Origin: Thiobacillus sp.
GTDB lineage: Bacteria; Pseudomonadota; Gammaproteobacteria; Burkholderiales; Thiobacillaceae
Length of the DNA: 64,000 nucleotides
Direction: 5' to 3'
Assembly: GCF_018780105.1 (NCBI RefSeq)
Contig: NZ_JADMKC010000002.1
Span: 372,001 to 436,000, forward strand
The notes beneath the pieces were generated by a model. That model had not been told where the DNA came from, ran no database searches, and worked only from the letters and a program-made list of their open reading frames with translations. Made by a program: the position numbers and the translations under genes. Below, in pieces: positions 39,134 through 48,622 of the stretch. Within the stretch, counting starts at the first letter, position 1; each line of letters starts with the position of its first letter.

Positions 39134-40579
39134 TCAATGCCCGCGCGTGCCCGGTTTGGACGAGAACAGGGCGGCCTGCGGACGCGGCTTGCGCGGCTGG
39201 CTGGACGGCGTGGTGCCATGCGGGGTCGGCGCAGCGCGGCTGGCGGCAGGTTTGGCGCTGCCGCTCGCTGCGGGTTTGCCTTGCGGCGCGCGCCCGGAGG
39301 CATTGCGGCCGCCGCCGGGTTGCCCCTGGCGTTGGCCCTGGCCTTGACGTGGGCCGCCGCGACCTTGCGGCGGACGCGGCGGGCGCTCGTCGGACATCAG
39401 GTCGGCCTTGGCCGGCGGCACGAAACCGGGTTCGATTTCGACCCGCACGATCGCGCGCTTGATCAGCTTTTCGATGTCGCGCAGATAGCTCAATTCCTCA
39501 TCGTCCACGAGCGACAGTGCCGAGCCGGTGCTGCCGGCACGGCCGGTGCGGCCGATGCGGTGCACGTAGTCTTCCGCCACGTTGGGCAGCTCGAAGTTCA
39601 CCACCTGCGGCAGCTGGTCGATGTCGATGCCGCGCGCGGCGATGTCGGTCGCCACCAGCACGCGCACGCTGCCGTCCTTGAAGCTCGACAGTGCCTTGGT
39701 GCGCGCCGATTGGCTCTTGTTGCCGTGGATCGCGGCGGCGGTGATGCCGTCCTTGATCAGTTTTTCGGCCAGTTTGTTGGCGCCGTGCTTGGTGCGGGTG
39801 AACACCAGCACCTGTTGCCAGTCGTGGTGCTTGATCAGGTGCGCCAGCAAATCACGCTTGTGCGCCTGCGGCACGCGGTGCATCGACTGCTCGATGACTT
39901 CGACCGTGGTGTTGCGGCGCGCCACTTCGACGCTCTTCGGGTTGTGTAGCAGGCCGTTGGCCAGGGTGCGGATTTCGTCGGAGAAAGTCGCCGAGAACAG
40001 CAGGTTCTGGCGCTGCTTCGGCAGCACGGCGAGCACTTTCTTGATGTCGCGGATGAAGCCCATGTCGAGCATGCGGTCGGCTTCGTCGAGCACGAAGATT
40101 TCAACGCCGGACAGGTCCACCGTCTTCTGCCCCAGATGGTCGAGCAGGCGGCCCGGTGTGGCGACCAGAATGTCGACGCGCGACTTCAGCGCCTTGAACT
40201 GCGGATTGATGTTGACGCCGCCGAACATCACCATCGAGGTGAGCGACAAATACTTGCCGTAAGTCTTGACCGACTCCTCGACCTGCGCGGCGAGTTCGCG
40301 CGTCGGTACCAAAATCAGGCAGCGCGGGCGGCCCGGCTTGGGCGCTTGCGCGGCGTGCGTCGACAGGTGATGCAGGATCGGCAGCGTGAAGCCGGCGGTT
40401 TTGCCGGTGCCGGTCTGCGCGGCGGCGAGCAGATCGCCGCCTGCCAGCACTTGCGGGATCGCCTGCGCCTGGATCGGAGTGGGCGTGGTGTAGCCGGCGT
40501 CCTGAATTGCACGCAAAATGGGTTCAGCCAGGCCGAGCTCGACAAATGCCGGGCCGGCAGTGTTTGTTTCAATAGTCAT
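39134..40579 (-). CDS. rhlE: DEAD-box RNA helicase, RhlE type
   Basis: A 481-residue ATP-dependent RNA helicase for ribosome assembly or RNA turnover. The motifs in order are Q motif ([10 protein letters not shown]), Walker [28 protein letters not shown] in [15 protein letters not shown] in [19 protein letters not shown] and [11 protein letters not shown] low-complexity basic C-terminus rich in G, R, Q and P (about residues 390-481) fits an RNA-binding tail. The start is the ATG at 40577-40579 with AGGA upstream. Confidence 0.94.
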   Translation of the reverse strand: MTIETNTAGPAFVELGLAEPILRAIQDAGYTTPTPIQAQAIPQVLAGGDLLAAAQTGTGKTAGFTLPILHHLSTHAAQAPKPGRPRCLILVPTRELAAQVEESVKTYGKYLSLTSMVMFGGVNINPQFKALKSRVDILVATPGRLLDHLGQKTVDLSGVEIFVLDEADRMLDMGFIRDIKKVLAVLPKQRQNLLFSATFSDEIRTLANGLLHNPKSVEVARRNTTVEVIEQSMHRVPQAHKRDLLAHLIKHHDWQQVLVFTRTKHGANKLAEKLIKDGITAAAIHGNKSQSARTKALSSFKDGSVRVLVATDIAARGIDIDQLPQVVNFELPNVAEDYVHRIGRTGRAGSTGSALSLVDDEELSYLRDIEKLIKRAIVRVEIEPGFVPPAKADLMSDERPPRPPQGRGGPRQGQGQRQGQPGGGRNASGRAPQGKPAASGSAKPAASRAAPTPHGTTPSSQPRKPRPQAALFSSKPGTRGH

Positions 40580-40744
40580 GTATGTGTCCTGCGACGGCCT
40601 GTTGCGCGTAGTGCTTTGATTTAAAAGCGACGGCAACACCAATCGGGGCAGAAGAATCGTGATCGGATGATCGGGTGTAAAACCCGCGACGATTGGTGGA
40701 AGCGGGGGTCTGGACTTGTACCTGCCAGACAGGAGGCGTTCGGG

Positions 40745-40819
40745 TGGTGGGCAGTACAGGGTTTGAACCTGTGACCCCCGCCGTGTGAAGGCGATGCTCT
40801 ACCGCTGAGCTAACTGCCC
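40745..40819 (-). tRNA. tRNA-Val (anticodon CAC)
   Basis: A 75-base cloverleaf with a perfect 7-bp acceptor stem (GGGCAGT with ACTGCCC), D-loop TAGCTCAGCGGTAGAGC, anticodon loop TTCACAC reading valine GUG codons, T-loop GGTTCAAACC and an encoded CCA end. It is divergent to gltX. Confidence 0.95.
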
Positions 40820-40913
40820 CGAAGCGGCGCGAATTAAACCACAACCGGGCGGGCAAGGCAATTTTGCCGCGCGCGATCCGGTAAAATGGCGGGCTTTTGC
40901 CCCGTCTGCCGCC

Positions 40914-42317
40914 ATGATCCGCACCCGTTTCGCTCCTTCTCCCACCGGTTTCCTGCACATCGGCGGCGCGCGCACTGCGCTGTTCTCGTGGGCGTTTGCG
41001 CGTCATCACGGCGGCCAGTTCATTCTGCGCATCGAGGACACCGACATCGCGCGCTCGACCCCCGAGGCGGTGCAGGCGATTCTCGACGGCATGGCCTGGC
41101 TCGACCTCAACCACGACGAGGGCCCGTTTTACCAGACCAAGCGCCTGTATCGCTACAAGGAAGTAATCGAGCAGATGCTGGCCAACGGCCAGGCCTATCA
41201 GTGCTATTGCAGCCCGGAAGAACTCGATGAGATGCGCGAGGCCCAGCGCGTGCGCGGCGAAAAACCGCGCTATGACGGCCGCTGGCGCCCCGAAGCCGGC
41301 AAGACGCTGCCGGTGCCGCCTTCCGGCGTGCAACCGGTGGTGCGCTTCAAGAATCCCACCGATGGCACGGTGGCGTGGAAGGATCTGGTCAAGGGCGTCA
41401 TCGAATTCGCCAATGCCGAACTCGACGACCTCATCATCGCGCGCGGCGACGGCACGCCCACCTACAATTTCTGTGTGGTGGTGGACGACCTGGACATGCA
41501 GATCAGCCACGTCATTCGCGGTGACGACCACGTCAACAACACCCCGCGCCAGATCAACATCCTCAAAGCGCTCGGCGCGACGGTGCCGCAATACGCCCAC
41601 TTGTCGATGATCCTCGGCGACGACGGCACCAAGCTGTCGAAGCGCCATGGCGCGGTGTCGGTGATGCAGTATTCCGACGAAGGCTACCTGCCGGAAGCGG
41701 TCATCAACTACCTCGCGCGACTCGGCTGGTCGCATGGCGATGCCGAGCTGTTCAGCCGCGAACAGTTCGTGCAGTGGTTCGACCTTGACCACATCACGCC
41801 GTCGGCCGCGCAGTTCAATACCGAAAAGTTGCGCTGGCTCAACCAGCAGTACATCAAGGCGGCCGACGACGCCCGGCTGGCCGGCCTGACCCGGCCGTTT
41901 CTGGTGCGCAACGGCGCCGATCCGGACAAGGGCCCCGATCTGGCGGCGGTATGCGCACTGGTGAAAGAGCGCGCCGCGACCATCGAAGAACTGGCCGCCG
42001 CCGCCACCCTGTTCTACCGCACCCTGCACCCCACGCCCGAACTGCTGGCGCAACATGTCACCCTCGAGGTGCTGCCCGCGCTGGCCGAACTGGCCGAACG
42101 TTTTGCTGCGCTGACCTGGGAGCGCAGCGCCATCAGCGCCGCGTTCAAGGAAACCCTGGCCGCTCACGGCCTCAAGATGCCCAAGCTGGCGATGCCGGTG
42201 CGCGTGCTGGTGACCGGCGAGCCGCAAACCCCGGCCATCGACGCCACGCTGGAGCTGATCGGCCAGGAGCAGGTGGTCGCGCGCCTGCAGGCAGGACTGC
42301 AGGCTGCCCAAACCTGA
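40914..42317 (+). CDS. gltX: Glutamate-tRNA ligase
   Basis: A 467-residue class I synthetase charging tRNA-Glu. The HIGH motif region is [19 protein letters not shown], and the KMSKS equivalent is [14 protein letters not shown]. The middle includes [20 protein letters not shown] and the C-terminal helical anticodon-binding domain is complete. It supplies Glu-tRNA to the C5 haem pathway (hemL at 23548) as well as to translation. A distinct glutamyl-Q paralogue lies at 57066. Confidence 0.96.
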   Translation: MIRTRFAPSPTGFLHIGGARTALFSWAFARHHGGQFILRIEDTDIARSTPEAVQAILDGMAWLDLNHDEGPFYQTKRLYRYKEVIEQMLANGQAYQCYCSPEELDEMREAQRVRGEKPRYDGRWRPEAGKTLPVPPSGVQPVVRFKNPTDGTVAWKDLVKGVIEFANAELDDLIIARGDGTPTYNFCVVVDDLDMQISHVIRGDDHVNNTPRQINILKALGATVPQYAHLSMILGDDGTKLSKRHGAVSVMQYSDEGYLPEAVINYLARLGWSHGDAELFSREQFVQWFDLDHITPSAAQFNTEKLRWLNQQYIKAADDARLAGLTRPFLVRNGADPDKGPDLAAVCALVKERAATIEELAAAATLFYRTLHPTPELLAQHVTLEVLPALAELAERFAALTWERSAISAAFKETLAAHGLKMPKLAMPVRVLVTGEPQTPAIDATLELIGQEQVVARLQAGLQAAQT

Positions 42318-42330
42318 GCAGTTCCGCGTG

Positions 42331-42336
42331 TATAAT
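42331..42336 (+). promoter_or_regulatory. Candidate -10 box for tRNA-Thr
   Basis: TATAAT, followed by a GC-rich discriminator (GCGCGC), lies 20 bases before the tRNA start, as in stringently controlled stable-RNA promoters. No clear -35 box is seen. Confidence 0.5.
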
Positions 42337-42350
42337 GCGCGCTGTTTTTC

Positions 42351-42426
42351 GCCGTTGTAGCTCAGTTGGTAGAGCAGCGCATTCGTAATGCGAAGGTCGC
42401 CAGTTCGATTCCGGCCAACGGCACCA
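42351..42426 (+). tRNA. tRNA-Thr (anticodon CGT)
   Basis: A 76-base tRNA with acceptor GCCGTTG/CAACGGC, D-arm GTAGCTCAGTTGGTAGAGC, anticodon loop TTCGTAA reading ACG codons, T-loop GTTCGATTC and an encoded CCA. Confidence 0.95.
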
Positions 42427-42431
42427 GTTGT

Positions 42432-42463
42432 AAAAAAACGCCGCTCATTGAGCGGCGTTTTTC
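42432..42463. terminator. Terminator between tRNA-Thr and the convergent gene
   Basis: ACGCCGCTC / GAGCGGCGT stem with an A7 run before and T5 after, close to the tRNA 3' end. Symmetric and usable from both strands. Confidence 0.9.
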
Positions 42464-42478
42464 ATTTCCGGGCTTGCG

Positions 42479-43531
42479 CTAGAGCTTCAGGCCAGCCAGG
42501 TCGCCGCCCGCAAGCGCGTTGATGGCCGCGTCGCCGTGCGCAGGGTCGCGCTGGTAGGCGGTCGTCAGTTTCTGCGCCGCCTCCAGCCAGTGCGTGGCAG
42601 CAGTATCGATGACAGCGGCGAGCTGGCTGCCATCGCGGCTGCCGAGCCATAGCTCGTATGCCTGCACCAGCGCCGGAAACAGGGCGCGCCGCAGGCCGGA
42701 CAGGTTAGCCAGATAGAAATGCAGGGAACCGTGGGCTTCGCGTTCGAGCAGCGTCGGCAGGGTGACCAGACAGTCGGCCAGATGATCGCGCACGGCGCGC
42801 GCCAGCAGTTCGGCGTGCTTGGAATTGAGCTGGCCGAGCATGCTGTTCCAGTCTGCGCCGAGCAGTTTTTCGGCGCGCGCCTCGCCCACTTCGTGCAGGA
42901 TCATGGCTTCGCTTTCGGCCTCGGCCATGCGGTCGAGCCCGCGCTCGATATCCTGCTCGAAGTCATGGTAGGCGAACGCACGGCCGAGTGCGGTGTCCTT
43001 TTCCTTCCATTGCCATTCCTCGAACTTGTTCCACAGCAGCCGCCGCACCGCATCCATGCGCAGGAAGATGGCGCCGTCGCGCATGGCAGCGGGCGGCGCG
43101 ATCAGGTCGCGCGCGTATTCGCAGCCGGCGACGTAGACTTTCACGCCTTCGCGCACCTCGGCACGCTTGAGTTCGGCCAGCACGAAATGGGGCTTGCGGA
43201 AATGACCCAGTCCGCTGCTGTAGACGAGACCGTACGGAACCAGCGCGCGGTTGACGTCGTCGGCGTCGAACGGGTCGATGCCGCCGCTGACCGGCAGCGG
43301 GATGAAGGCTTCTTCTTCCACGGTGTCCCACAGGCTTTCGCGCGCGGTGAGCCAGTCGCCGAGTTCGTCCTTGGGCAGACGCGCGCCGTAGGGGATTTCC
43401 ATTTCCCAGCGATAGTACTCGCGCATCTCCAGCAGGAAGGTGCAGATCGTCATGTCGCGCGCGTGGCGGGCATCGGCGATGGTGCAGTTCTTCTGTACGG
43501 TATCGATGAGGGCGGACAGATTTTCGACCAT
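42479..43531 (-). CDS. Conserved hypothetical protein
   Basis: A 350-residue soluble protein without signal peptide or membrane helices. The conserved-looking stretches MREYYRWEMEIPYG, HFRKPHFVLAELKRAE, LLWNKFEEWQWKEK and ARAVRDHLADCLVTLPTLLE recall a family I know as Sfum_1244, whose function is not established. That name is from memory and unchecked. Many tryptophan and histidine residues are present, and the C-terminal half is helical. The start is the ATG at 43531 with TGGAG upstream. It lies downstream of the helical-repeat gene but is separated by a terminator. Confidence 0.75.
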   Translation of the reverse strand: MVENLSALIDTVQKNCTIADARHARDMTICTFLLEMREYYRWEMEIPYGARLPKDELGDWLTARESLWDTVEEEAFIPLPVSGGIDPFDADDVNRALVPYGLVYSSGLGHFRKPHFVLAELKRAEVREGVKVYVAGCEYARDLIAPPAAMRDGAIFLRMDAVRRLLWNKFEEWQWKEKDTALGRAFAYHDFEQDIERGLDRMAEAESEAMILHEVGEARAEKLLGADWNSMLGQLNSKHAELLARAVRDHLADCLVTLPTLLEREAHGSLHFYLANLSGLRRALFPALVQAYELWLGSRDGSQLAAVIDTAATHWLEAAQKLTTAYQRDPAHGDAAINALAGGDLAGLKL

Positions 43532-43573
43532 GGACGGCTCCAGAAAGTGCGTGCTTACTGAAGTGTACAAATA

Positions 43574-43602
43574 AAAACAGCCCGTACAACCGGGCTGTTT
43601 TC
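43574..43602 (-). terminator. Terminator after the helical-repeat gene
   Basis: ACAGCCCG / CGGGCTGT (43577-43598), followed on the minus strand by a T5 run. It lies between 43621 and 43531. Confidence 0.85.
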
Positions 43603-43620
43603 AGGGATATTACGGCTGGC

Positions 43621-45453
43621 TTAGTGGCGGCGGGCGGTGCCGAAATAATTGAGATCGGCGCGCGAGCGGCGGCTGAGTTCGAAGCGCGCCGCATCGCTGC
43701 CGGTGAACTGGCCGGCAAGACTGGAATACGCCTCCGTGGCCCAGGCTTTGTCGTTCAGCGCATCGGCAATGCCCTCGGCCCAGCGTAGTTTGTCGGCCGG
43801 CGCTTTCATGTGCCCGCCGCACTCGGCATACCATTTCTTCAGCGCGTCGGCCGGCAGCGCAAAGCCCTTGAGGCGGTCGATGAACTGGATGCAGGCGTCG
43901 CCATTGCTGCACGCGGCGGCAGCGGCGGTAAACAGCTCGTCAGCCTTGGCGGCGTTGCCCATCGAGGCATACAGGCGGCCGATGTGCAGCAGCGCATAGT
44001 GGTCTTTGGCCTGGGCGCGCGCAGCTTCGAGCAGGCGGCTGGCTTCGGCAGCGTCCTGGGTGGCGGCAAAGCTGGCTTCGGCGAGTTTGGCGGTGTCGTA
44101 GACGCCAGCCTGGGGATCGGCGCTCAGGGCCGCCTCGCGCGCAGCCAGGTAGGCGCGCGTCTTGGAGACGCCGAGCTCGCGATGCTTCAGGGTGGCGGCA
44201 GTCACCGCCAGGTCGCGGAACGAGATGGAATCGGTGGCGTTTTCTGCCGCGCGGTCAAGCAGGCGGCCGAGCCACTCGGTGTCGTCGAGGTTCTTGTCGA
44301 CTGCCACCAGAATCGGTTTGTAGCGCGAGAACTGGTAGCCGGTGCCGTCGAGCAGGGCCTCGGCGGATTCGATCAGTTTGGCGGAATAGAAGGGATCTTC
44401 CAGTTCCAGCCGCACCCGTTCGGCCAGCGCGAGGAATTGCTTGACGCTGGCAGCGTCCTTTTCCAGTTGCTGGAATTCCATGTAGCGCGCGTGATTGGCC
44501 TGGCGCTTTTCCAGCTTGACCTTGACCCGCGCCAGACGTTCGGCGTCGTCGGCCAGATGCGCTTCCACGGCAGTGACCAGCTTCTGCATTTCGTCCAGTC
44601 CGGCGACGGCTTCTTCCGCCTTGTCCAGCAGCGCCGCTGCGCCCGGCTTGTCGCCCACGCTCGCCAGGCCTTCGGCCAGATCGATGTATTCGCCGGTAGC
44701 GCTGGCCAGATCGCCGGCTTTCTTCAAGGCGGCCTGCATGAATACGGTGTCGCCGGTCTGCTTGGCCGATTCGATCAGGGTTTTGGCGGCGGTGAAATCG
44801 GTCGCTCCAGCGAGCGCGCGCTCATACAGCGCCTTGGCCTTTTGCGGGTCGCCCAGGGTTTTGGTGACTTCGCTGGCCAGCGACAGCAAGTCCGGCACGC
44901 TGGTCAGCTTGTCAGCGGCCTTGCTGAAAATCGCCGCGGCGTACTCCTTGTCCAGCACGTGTTCGGCAGCGGCGGCAGCCAGCTTGCTGAATTCCACCGC
45001 ACGCGCGATTTTCGCCTCGGCCTTTTCCAGCACTTTTTTGGCGAAGGCGCTGTCGGCAATCACGCTCATCACGTTTTTCGCCAGATCGATCAACGGGTCG
45101 AGGTTGTTGGTTTCCTTGAGGGCCTTTTCATAGGCACCGACCGCTGCGGTCTTGTCGTCCAGCACCTTGAATTTGGCTTCGGCCAGGGCGATCTGCTCCT
45201 CGCCCGACATGCAGTAGTCTTCCGCGGTCTGCAGCAGTTCCTCGGCGCGGCCCTGTTCGCCCAGCGCCTTGTAGGCGATGGCGCAGGCCGCCAGATCCTT
45301 GGTGAACTGGCAGCCATCGGCCTCGCGATCCATCAATTCCTTGGCGTAAGCCGCGTCGGCCGGCTCCTGCAGGGCTTCCAGCGCGAGGGCCGCGTAGTCG
45401 GCGCCGCTGCTGCACTGGGATTCTTTGGGGCTGAGGGTGTCGCGTGTGGCCAT
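43621..45453 (-). CDS. Large alpha-helical repeat (TPR-like) protein
   Basis: A 610-residue protein with no signal peptide and no membrane helix, made of repeated helix pairs spaced roughly 33-37 residues apart. Typical units are KVLDDKTAAVGAYEKALKE, EKAEAKIARAVEFSKLAAAA and HYALLHIGRLYASMGNAAKA. TPR-like consensus residues (A8, A20 and Y positions) can be seen in several, so it is probably a protein-interaction scaffold. Cysteines cluster at the ends (CQFTKDLAACAI; CSNGDACIQF). I do not recognise an orthologue of known function. It is transcribed alone between two terminators or hairpins. Confidence 0.75.
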   Translation of the reverse strand: MATRDTLSPKESQCSSGADYAALALEALQEPADAAYAKELMDREADGCQFTKDLAACAIAYKALGEQGRAEELLQTAEDYCMSGEEQIALAEAKFKVLDDKTAAVGAYEKALKETNNLDPLIDLAKNVMSVIADSAFAKKVLEKAEAKIARAVEFSKLAAAAAEHVLDKEYAAAIFSKAADKLTSVPDLLSLASEVTKTLGDPQKAKALYERALAGATDFTAAKTLIESAKQTGDTVFMQAALKKAGDLASATGEYIDLAEGLASVGDKPGAAALLDKAEEAVAGLDEMQKLVTAVEAHLADDAERLARVKVKLEKRQANHARYMEFQQLEKDAASVKQFLALAERVRLELEDPFYSAKLIESAEALLDGTGYQFSRYKPILVAVDKNLDDTEWLGRLLDRAAENATDSISFRDLAVTAATLKHRELGVSKTRAYLAAREAALSADPQAGVYDTAKLAEASFAATQDAAEASRLLEAARAQAKDHYALLHIGRLYASMGNAAKADELFTAAAAACSNGDACIQFIDRLKGFALPADALKKWYAECGGHMKAPADKLRWAEGIADALNDKAWATEAYSSLAGQFTGSDAARFELSRRSRADLNYFGTARRH

Positions 45454-45583
45454 GACGGGTTCTCCGGGAAGTTAAGTCGCATGATTTTCCGCCGTGGGCG
45501 GAGAGGCAGCCAATAAGTAATGTCGATGGCGATATTAACGCAGTGCAAAGTGGGGGGCGCCTGCCCCCGCTTGGGCAGGCCAG

Positions 45584-46972
45584 TCAGCGAGCGCCCACCT
45601 CGGCCATCGCGGCTGTGCTGAAGCGCAGCGTGGCTGCGAAGCCATGGCCGCCATCCGCTCGTGGCAGTCCGTCACCCAGTTCGAGTACCGCATGGGATAG
45701 CGTGGCGATGCGGGCGACGATGGACAATCCCAGTCCGCAGCCTTCGCTCTCCACTTCGCCGCGCACAAAGCGGGCACTCAGTTTTGCGCGCAAGTCCGGC
45801 GCCACCCCGGGCCCGTCGTCCGCGACGGTGAGCGTACAGGCCGGGCCACTGCGTGCGAGGCGCACTTCGATGCGCGCGCCTTCGCCCGCATAGCGCAAGG
45901 CGTTGTCCAGCAGGTTGCGCAGCGCGATCTGCAGCCAGGCCGCCGTCACCGCGATCGAACAGCCCTCCGCTGCCTCGACGATCAGTGATTGCGCGTGTCG
46001 CGCTGCCTGCGGCTGCAATTCGGCGCATACCGCTGCGACGATCGCGGCCGGATCCAGCGGCGGCGGGGCGCTGCCCTGGCTGGCCGGATCGACCCGCGCC
46101 AGCGTCAGCAATTGCGCCACCAGATGCGTCATCCGGTCCACCCCTGCGACGACCTGCGTCAACGCGTGCTGCTGGCTATCGGACGTTTGCGCGCGCTGCG
46201 CCACTTGCGCCTGGATTTTCAATGCCGCCAGCGGGGTGCGCAGCTCGTGCGCGGCATCGGCGGTGAAGCGGCGTTCGTTTTCAAACGCCTCGGTGACGCG
46301 CCGGATCAGGGCATTCAGCGCCGTGCGCAGCGGCGCGATCTCGTTCGGCAGGGCGAGCGACGCATCAAGCGGCACCAGGGCTTGTGCATCCAGCGCACCG
46401 ACCTGTCGCGCCAGTGTATTCACCGGCCGCAAGCTGCGGCCCACCCCCCACCACACCGCCAGCGCCATCAGCGGCAGCGCCAGCAGGGCGGGAATCAGCA
46501 GGGACAGGCCGATTTCACGCGCCAGGCCTTCGCGCGAGGCGTGTGCCTGCCCCACCACCACCTGATATTCCGCATCCTCATCCAGCACCGTATAAAAGCG
46601 CCAGCGCGCACCCTGGTAGGGGTGTTCGCTGAACCCCGGGGTCATCGCCGCTTCAAATCCGCCGCGCCCGTTTGACGTGACCAGACGCAGCATTTGCCCG
46701 TGTTTGCGGTGCCACACTTCGAATGCGATCGGTACGGAATCGGGGCGGTGATGCTCGTGCAGTTCCTCGACAAAATGCTCGACTTCCCCGCCTGCCACGA
46801 TTGCCAGCAGGGTGTCGGCTACCTGCGTCAGCTGGGCGTCGAACAAGGCATCCGCTTCGTCATGCGCCCGCTGATACACCACCAGCGCGGACAGCAGCCA
46901 GATCGCCGCCACCGCGCTGGTCAGCAGCCACACCAGCCGGTTGCGCAGGGAATAGCCTGGCGTGCCGCTCAT
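45584..46972 (-). CDS. Sensor histidine kinase, QseC/PmrB-like
   Basis: A 462-residue inner-membrane kinase. TM1 is LVWLLTSAVAAIWLLSALVV; then a periplasmic domain of about 130 residues rich in H and E (EHFVEELHEHHRPDSV); TM2 is LSLLIPALLALPLMALAVWW. HAMP, the H-box FTADAAHELRTPLAALKIQ, N-box LLDNALRYAGEG and G boxes DDGPGV and GCGLGLSIV complete it. It overlaps the response regulator by four bases and lies at the end of the cytochrome b-SHP-DHC operon, which implies it senses a signal linked to that module. The His/Glu cluster in the sensor could bind a metal (inference). Confidence 0.92.
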   Translation of the reverse strand: MSGTPGYSLRNRLVWLLTSAVAAIWLLSALVVYQRAHDEADALFDAQLTQVADTLLAIVAGGEVEHFVEELHEHHRPDSVPIAFEVWHRKHGQMLRLVTSNGRGGFEAAMTPGFSEHPYQGARWRFYTVLDEDAEYQVVVGQAHASREGLAREIGLSLLIPALLALPLMALAVWWGVGRSLRPVNTLARQVGALDAQALVPLDASLALPNEIAPLRTALNALIRRVTEAFENERRFTADAAHELRTPLAALKIQAQVAQRAQTSDSQQHALTQVVAGVDRMTHLVAQLLTLARVDPASQGSAPPPLDPAAIVAAVCAELQPQAARHAQSLIVEAAEGCSIAVTAAWLQIALRNLLDNALRYAGEGARIEVRLARSGPACTLTVADDGPGVAPDLRAKLSARFVRGEVESEGCGLGLSIVARIATLSHAVLELGDGLPRADGGHGFAATLRFSTAAMAEVGAR

Positions 46973-47640
46973 GGCTGGGGCGGTGTTGCCGAAGCGATAT
47001 AGCCGACGCCGCGCACGGTGCGGATCAACTCGTTGCCAAGCTTGCGGCGCAAATGGTGGATGTGGACTTCGAGGGCGTTGCTGTCGACTGCGTCGTTCCA
47101 GGTGTAGAGCTGTTCTTCCAGCGTGCGGCGGGTCAGTACGCGGTCGGCGTTTTGCAGCAGCAGGTGCAGCAGATCGAATTCGCGCGGGGTCAGCTCAACC
47201 GGCAGGCCGCTGCGCGTGACCGTGCGCGCCGCCGGGTTCAATTCGATCTCCCCCAGGCTGAGCACCGGCTCCGAGCGGCCATGCGCGCGCCGCACCAGCG
47301 CGCGCAGGCGGGCGGCGATTTCGTCGAGATCGAACGGCTTCAGCACATAGTCGTCGGCGCCCAGATCGAGGCCGCGCACTTTGTCTTCCAGCTGGTCGCG
47401 GGCGGTGAGGATCAGCACCGGTGTCGCGTCATGGCGTCCACGCAGCCACTGCAAAACCGACAGCCCGTCGCGCTTCGGCAGCCCGAGGTCGAGCACCACC
47501 GCGGCAAAGCTTTCGGTCGACAGCGCGGCCACCGCGGCTTCGCCGTCGCGCAGCCAGTCGACCGCGTAGCCGGCCTGCGTCAGACCGGCCTGCAGCCCGT
47601 CGCCCAGCATCCGGTCGTCTTCCACCAACAATATGCGCAT
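46969..47640 (-). CDS. OmpR-family response regulator, QseB/PmrA-like
   Basis: A 223-residue transcription factor. The receiver has MRILLVEDDRMLG, the phospho-acceptor D in VVLDLGLPKRDGL and the lysine in DDYVLKPFDLDEI. The winged-helix C-terminus reads ELTPREFDLLHLLLQNADRV...EVHIHHLRRKLG. The start is the ATG at 47638-47640. It is co-operonic with the cytochromes upstream and the kinase downstream. A likely target box lies upstream of the whole operon at 49285-49301. Confidence 0.93.
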   Translation of the reverse strand: MRILLVEDDRMLGDGLQAGLTQAGYAVDWLRDGEAAVAALSTESFAAVVLDLGLPKRDGLSVLQWLRGRHDATPVLILTARDQLEDKVRGLDLGADDYVLKPFDLDEIAARLRALVRRAHGRSEPVLSLGEIELNPAARTVTRSGLPVELTPREFDLLHLLLQNADRVLTRRTLEEQLYTWNDAVDSNALEVHIHHLRRKLGNELIRTVRGVGYIASATPPQP

Positions 47641-47662
47641 CGCTCGGTTTGACCCCTGGGCG

Positions 47663-48196
47663 TTATTTCGGAATGTTGACCGTGTCCTCGTCGAACACCC
47701 CTTGTTCCGCCTGCCGGTGGCACGCCGCGCAGTTGGCGGCAGACCCCACCGCCTTGCGCGACCACACCGCGCGTGAAACTTCGTCGTGCTTGCGCACAAA
47801 CCAGCGGGTTTCGGTGACGCGCAACGGTGCATCCTTGGGCCCGATGTCACGCATCACCCGGTTGCCCATCCGGCTGGTGCCGGCATCAGCGGCGTTGGCT
47901 TCCAGGAAGCGCAGGATATCAGCCTGCGTGACTGGATCAAGGCTGGCGTTCTCGCCGAAGTGCTGGTCGAGTCCGCCCATGACGCGCCGCCACGAAGCCT
48001 TGGGCAGAAAGGCCGGCGCATACGCAATGTGGCAACTCGCGCATTCCTGTTGCCAGTTCTTGTGGGTCAGTTTCGGCAGCGTATCGCTGCCGCCATCGCC
48101 GCGCGCCTCGCCCGAAGGCGAGGGCAGTGAAAACGACAGCAGGCTGATCATGCCAACCGCTGTGACGACGCCGATGCCACGCAATAGATAGTTCAT
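47663..48196 (-). CDS. Di-haem cytochrome c (DHC type)
   Basis: A 177-residue periplasmic cytochrome: N-terminal signal/anchor (YLLRGIGVVTAVGMISLLSF), haem motifs CASCH in WQQECASCHIAYAP and CAACH in SAANCAACHRQAEQG, and the DHC landmark LPKASWRRVMGGLDQHFGE. DHC is the electron donor or partner of SHP in species carrying the pair. It is immediately downstream of the SHP gene and upstream of the response regulator, on the minus strand. Confidence 0.92.
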   Translation of the reverse strand: MNYLLRGIGVVTAVGMISLLSFSLPSPSGEARGDGGSDTLPKLTHKNWQQECASCHIAYAPAFLPKASWRRVMGGLDQHFGENASLDPVTQADILRFLEANAADAGTSRMGNRVMRDIGPKDAPLRVTETRWFVRKHDEVSRAVWSRKAVGSAANCAACHRQAEQGVFDEDTVNIPK

Positions 48197-48208
48197 GGTC
48201 TGCTCCTT

Positions 48209-48622
48209 TTATTTGGTTTGATTCAGCCAGGCAATGAAATCGCCCTTTTCCTGCGCGCTGCATTCGCGTTGCAACACGTCGGTGCAGTTACGGCGAAACC
48301 ATTTCTCGACCTTGGCCGCATCGGTGAAACGCTGCGGATTGGCCGCCGGCGCCAGCGGCTCGATCTGCTTGCCGACACGCGTGCGTCCGGCCTGTTTCGG
48401 ATTGGCGGTATGACAACTGGCGCAGCTCACCATCGGGCCATTGCGTCCGGGATGTTCGGTGCGGTAGAGCGTTTCGCCGCGTGTGGCCGACAGCGCCGAA
48501 ACCGGAACGCCCGCCGTTGCCGCGTAGTGCGCCATCAGGCTGGCCGGGCTGTCGGTGGCCCACGCGACGGTCGAGACCATGCCCAGCATCGCCAGGCTGT
48601 TGCGGAACAGAGACTTAGTCAT
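48209..48622 (-). CDS. SHP-type monohaem cytochrome c
   Basis: A 137-residue periplasmic cytochrome with a signal peptide ending near VAWA and a single haem motif CASCH in VSCASCHTANPKQAG. The later part, RFTDAAKVEKWFRRNCTDVL and CSAQEKGDFIAWL, is typical of sphaeroides haem protein (SHP), an oxygen/NO-binding cytochrome with an unusual haem ligand. It overlaps the cytochrome b561 gene by eight bases and precedes DHC, the known SHP-DHC-cyt b grouping. The physiological role is unsettled. Confidence 0.9.
   Translation of the reverse strand: MTKSLFRNSLAMLGMVSTVAWATDSPASLMAHYAATAGVPVSALSATRGETLYRTEHPGRNGPMVSCASCHTANPKQAGRTRVGKQIEPLAPAANPQRFTDAAKVEKWFRRNCTDVLQRECSAQEKGDFIAWLNQTK

Noticed and set aside
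45552..45580. Terminator after the QseC-like kinase
   Set aside because: CCTGCCC/GGGCAGG can pair, but no T-tract follows on the minus strand, so it is not reported as a terminator.
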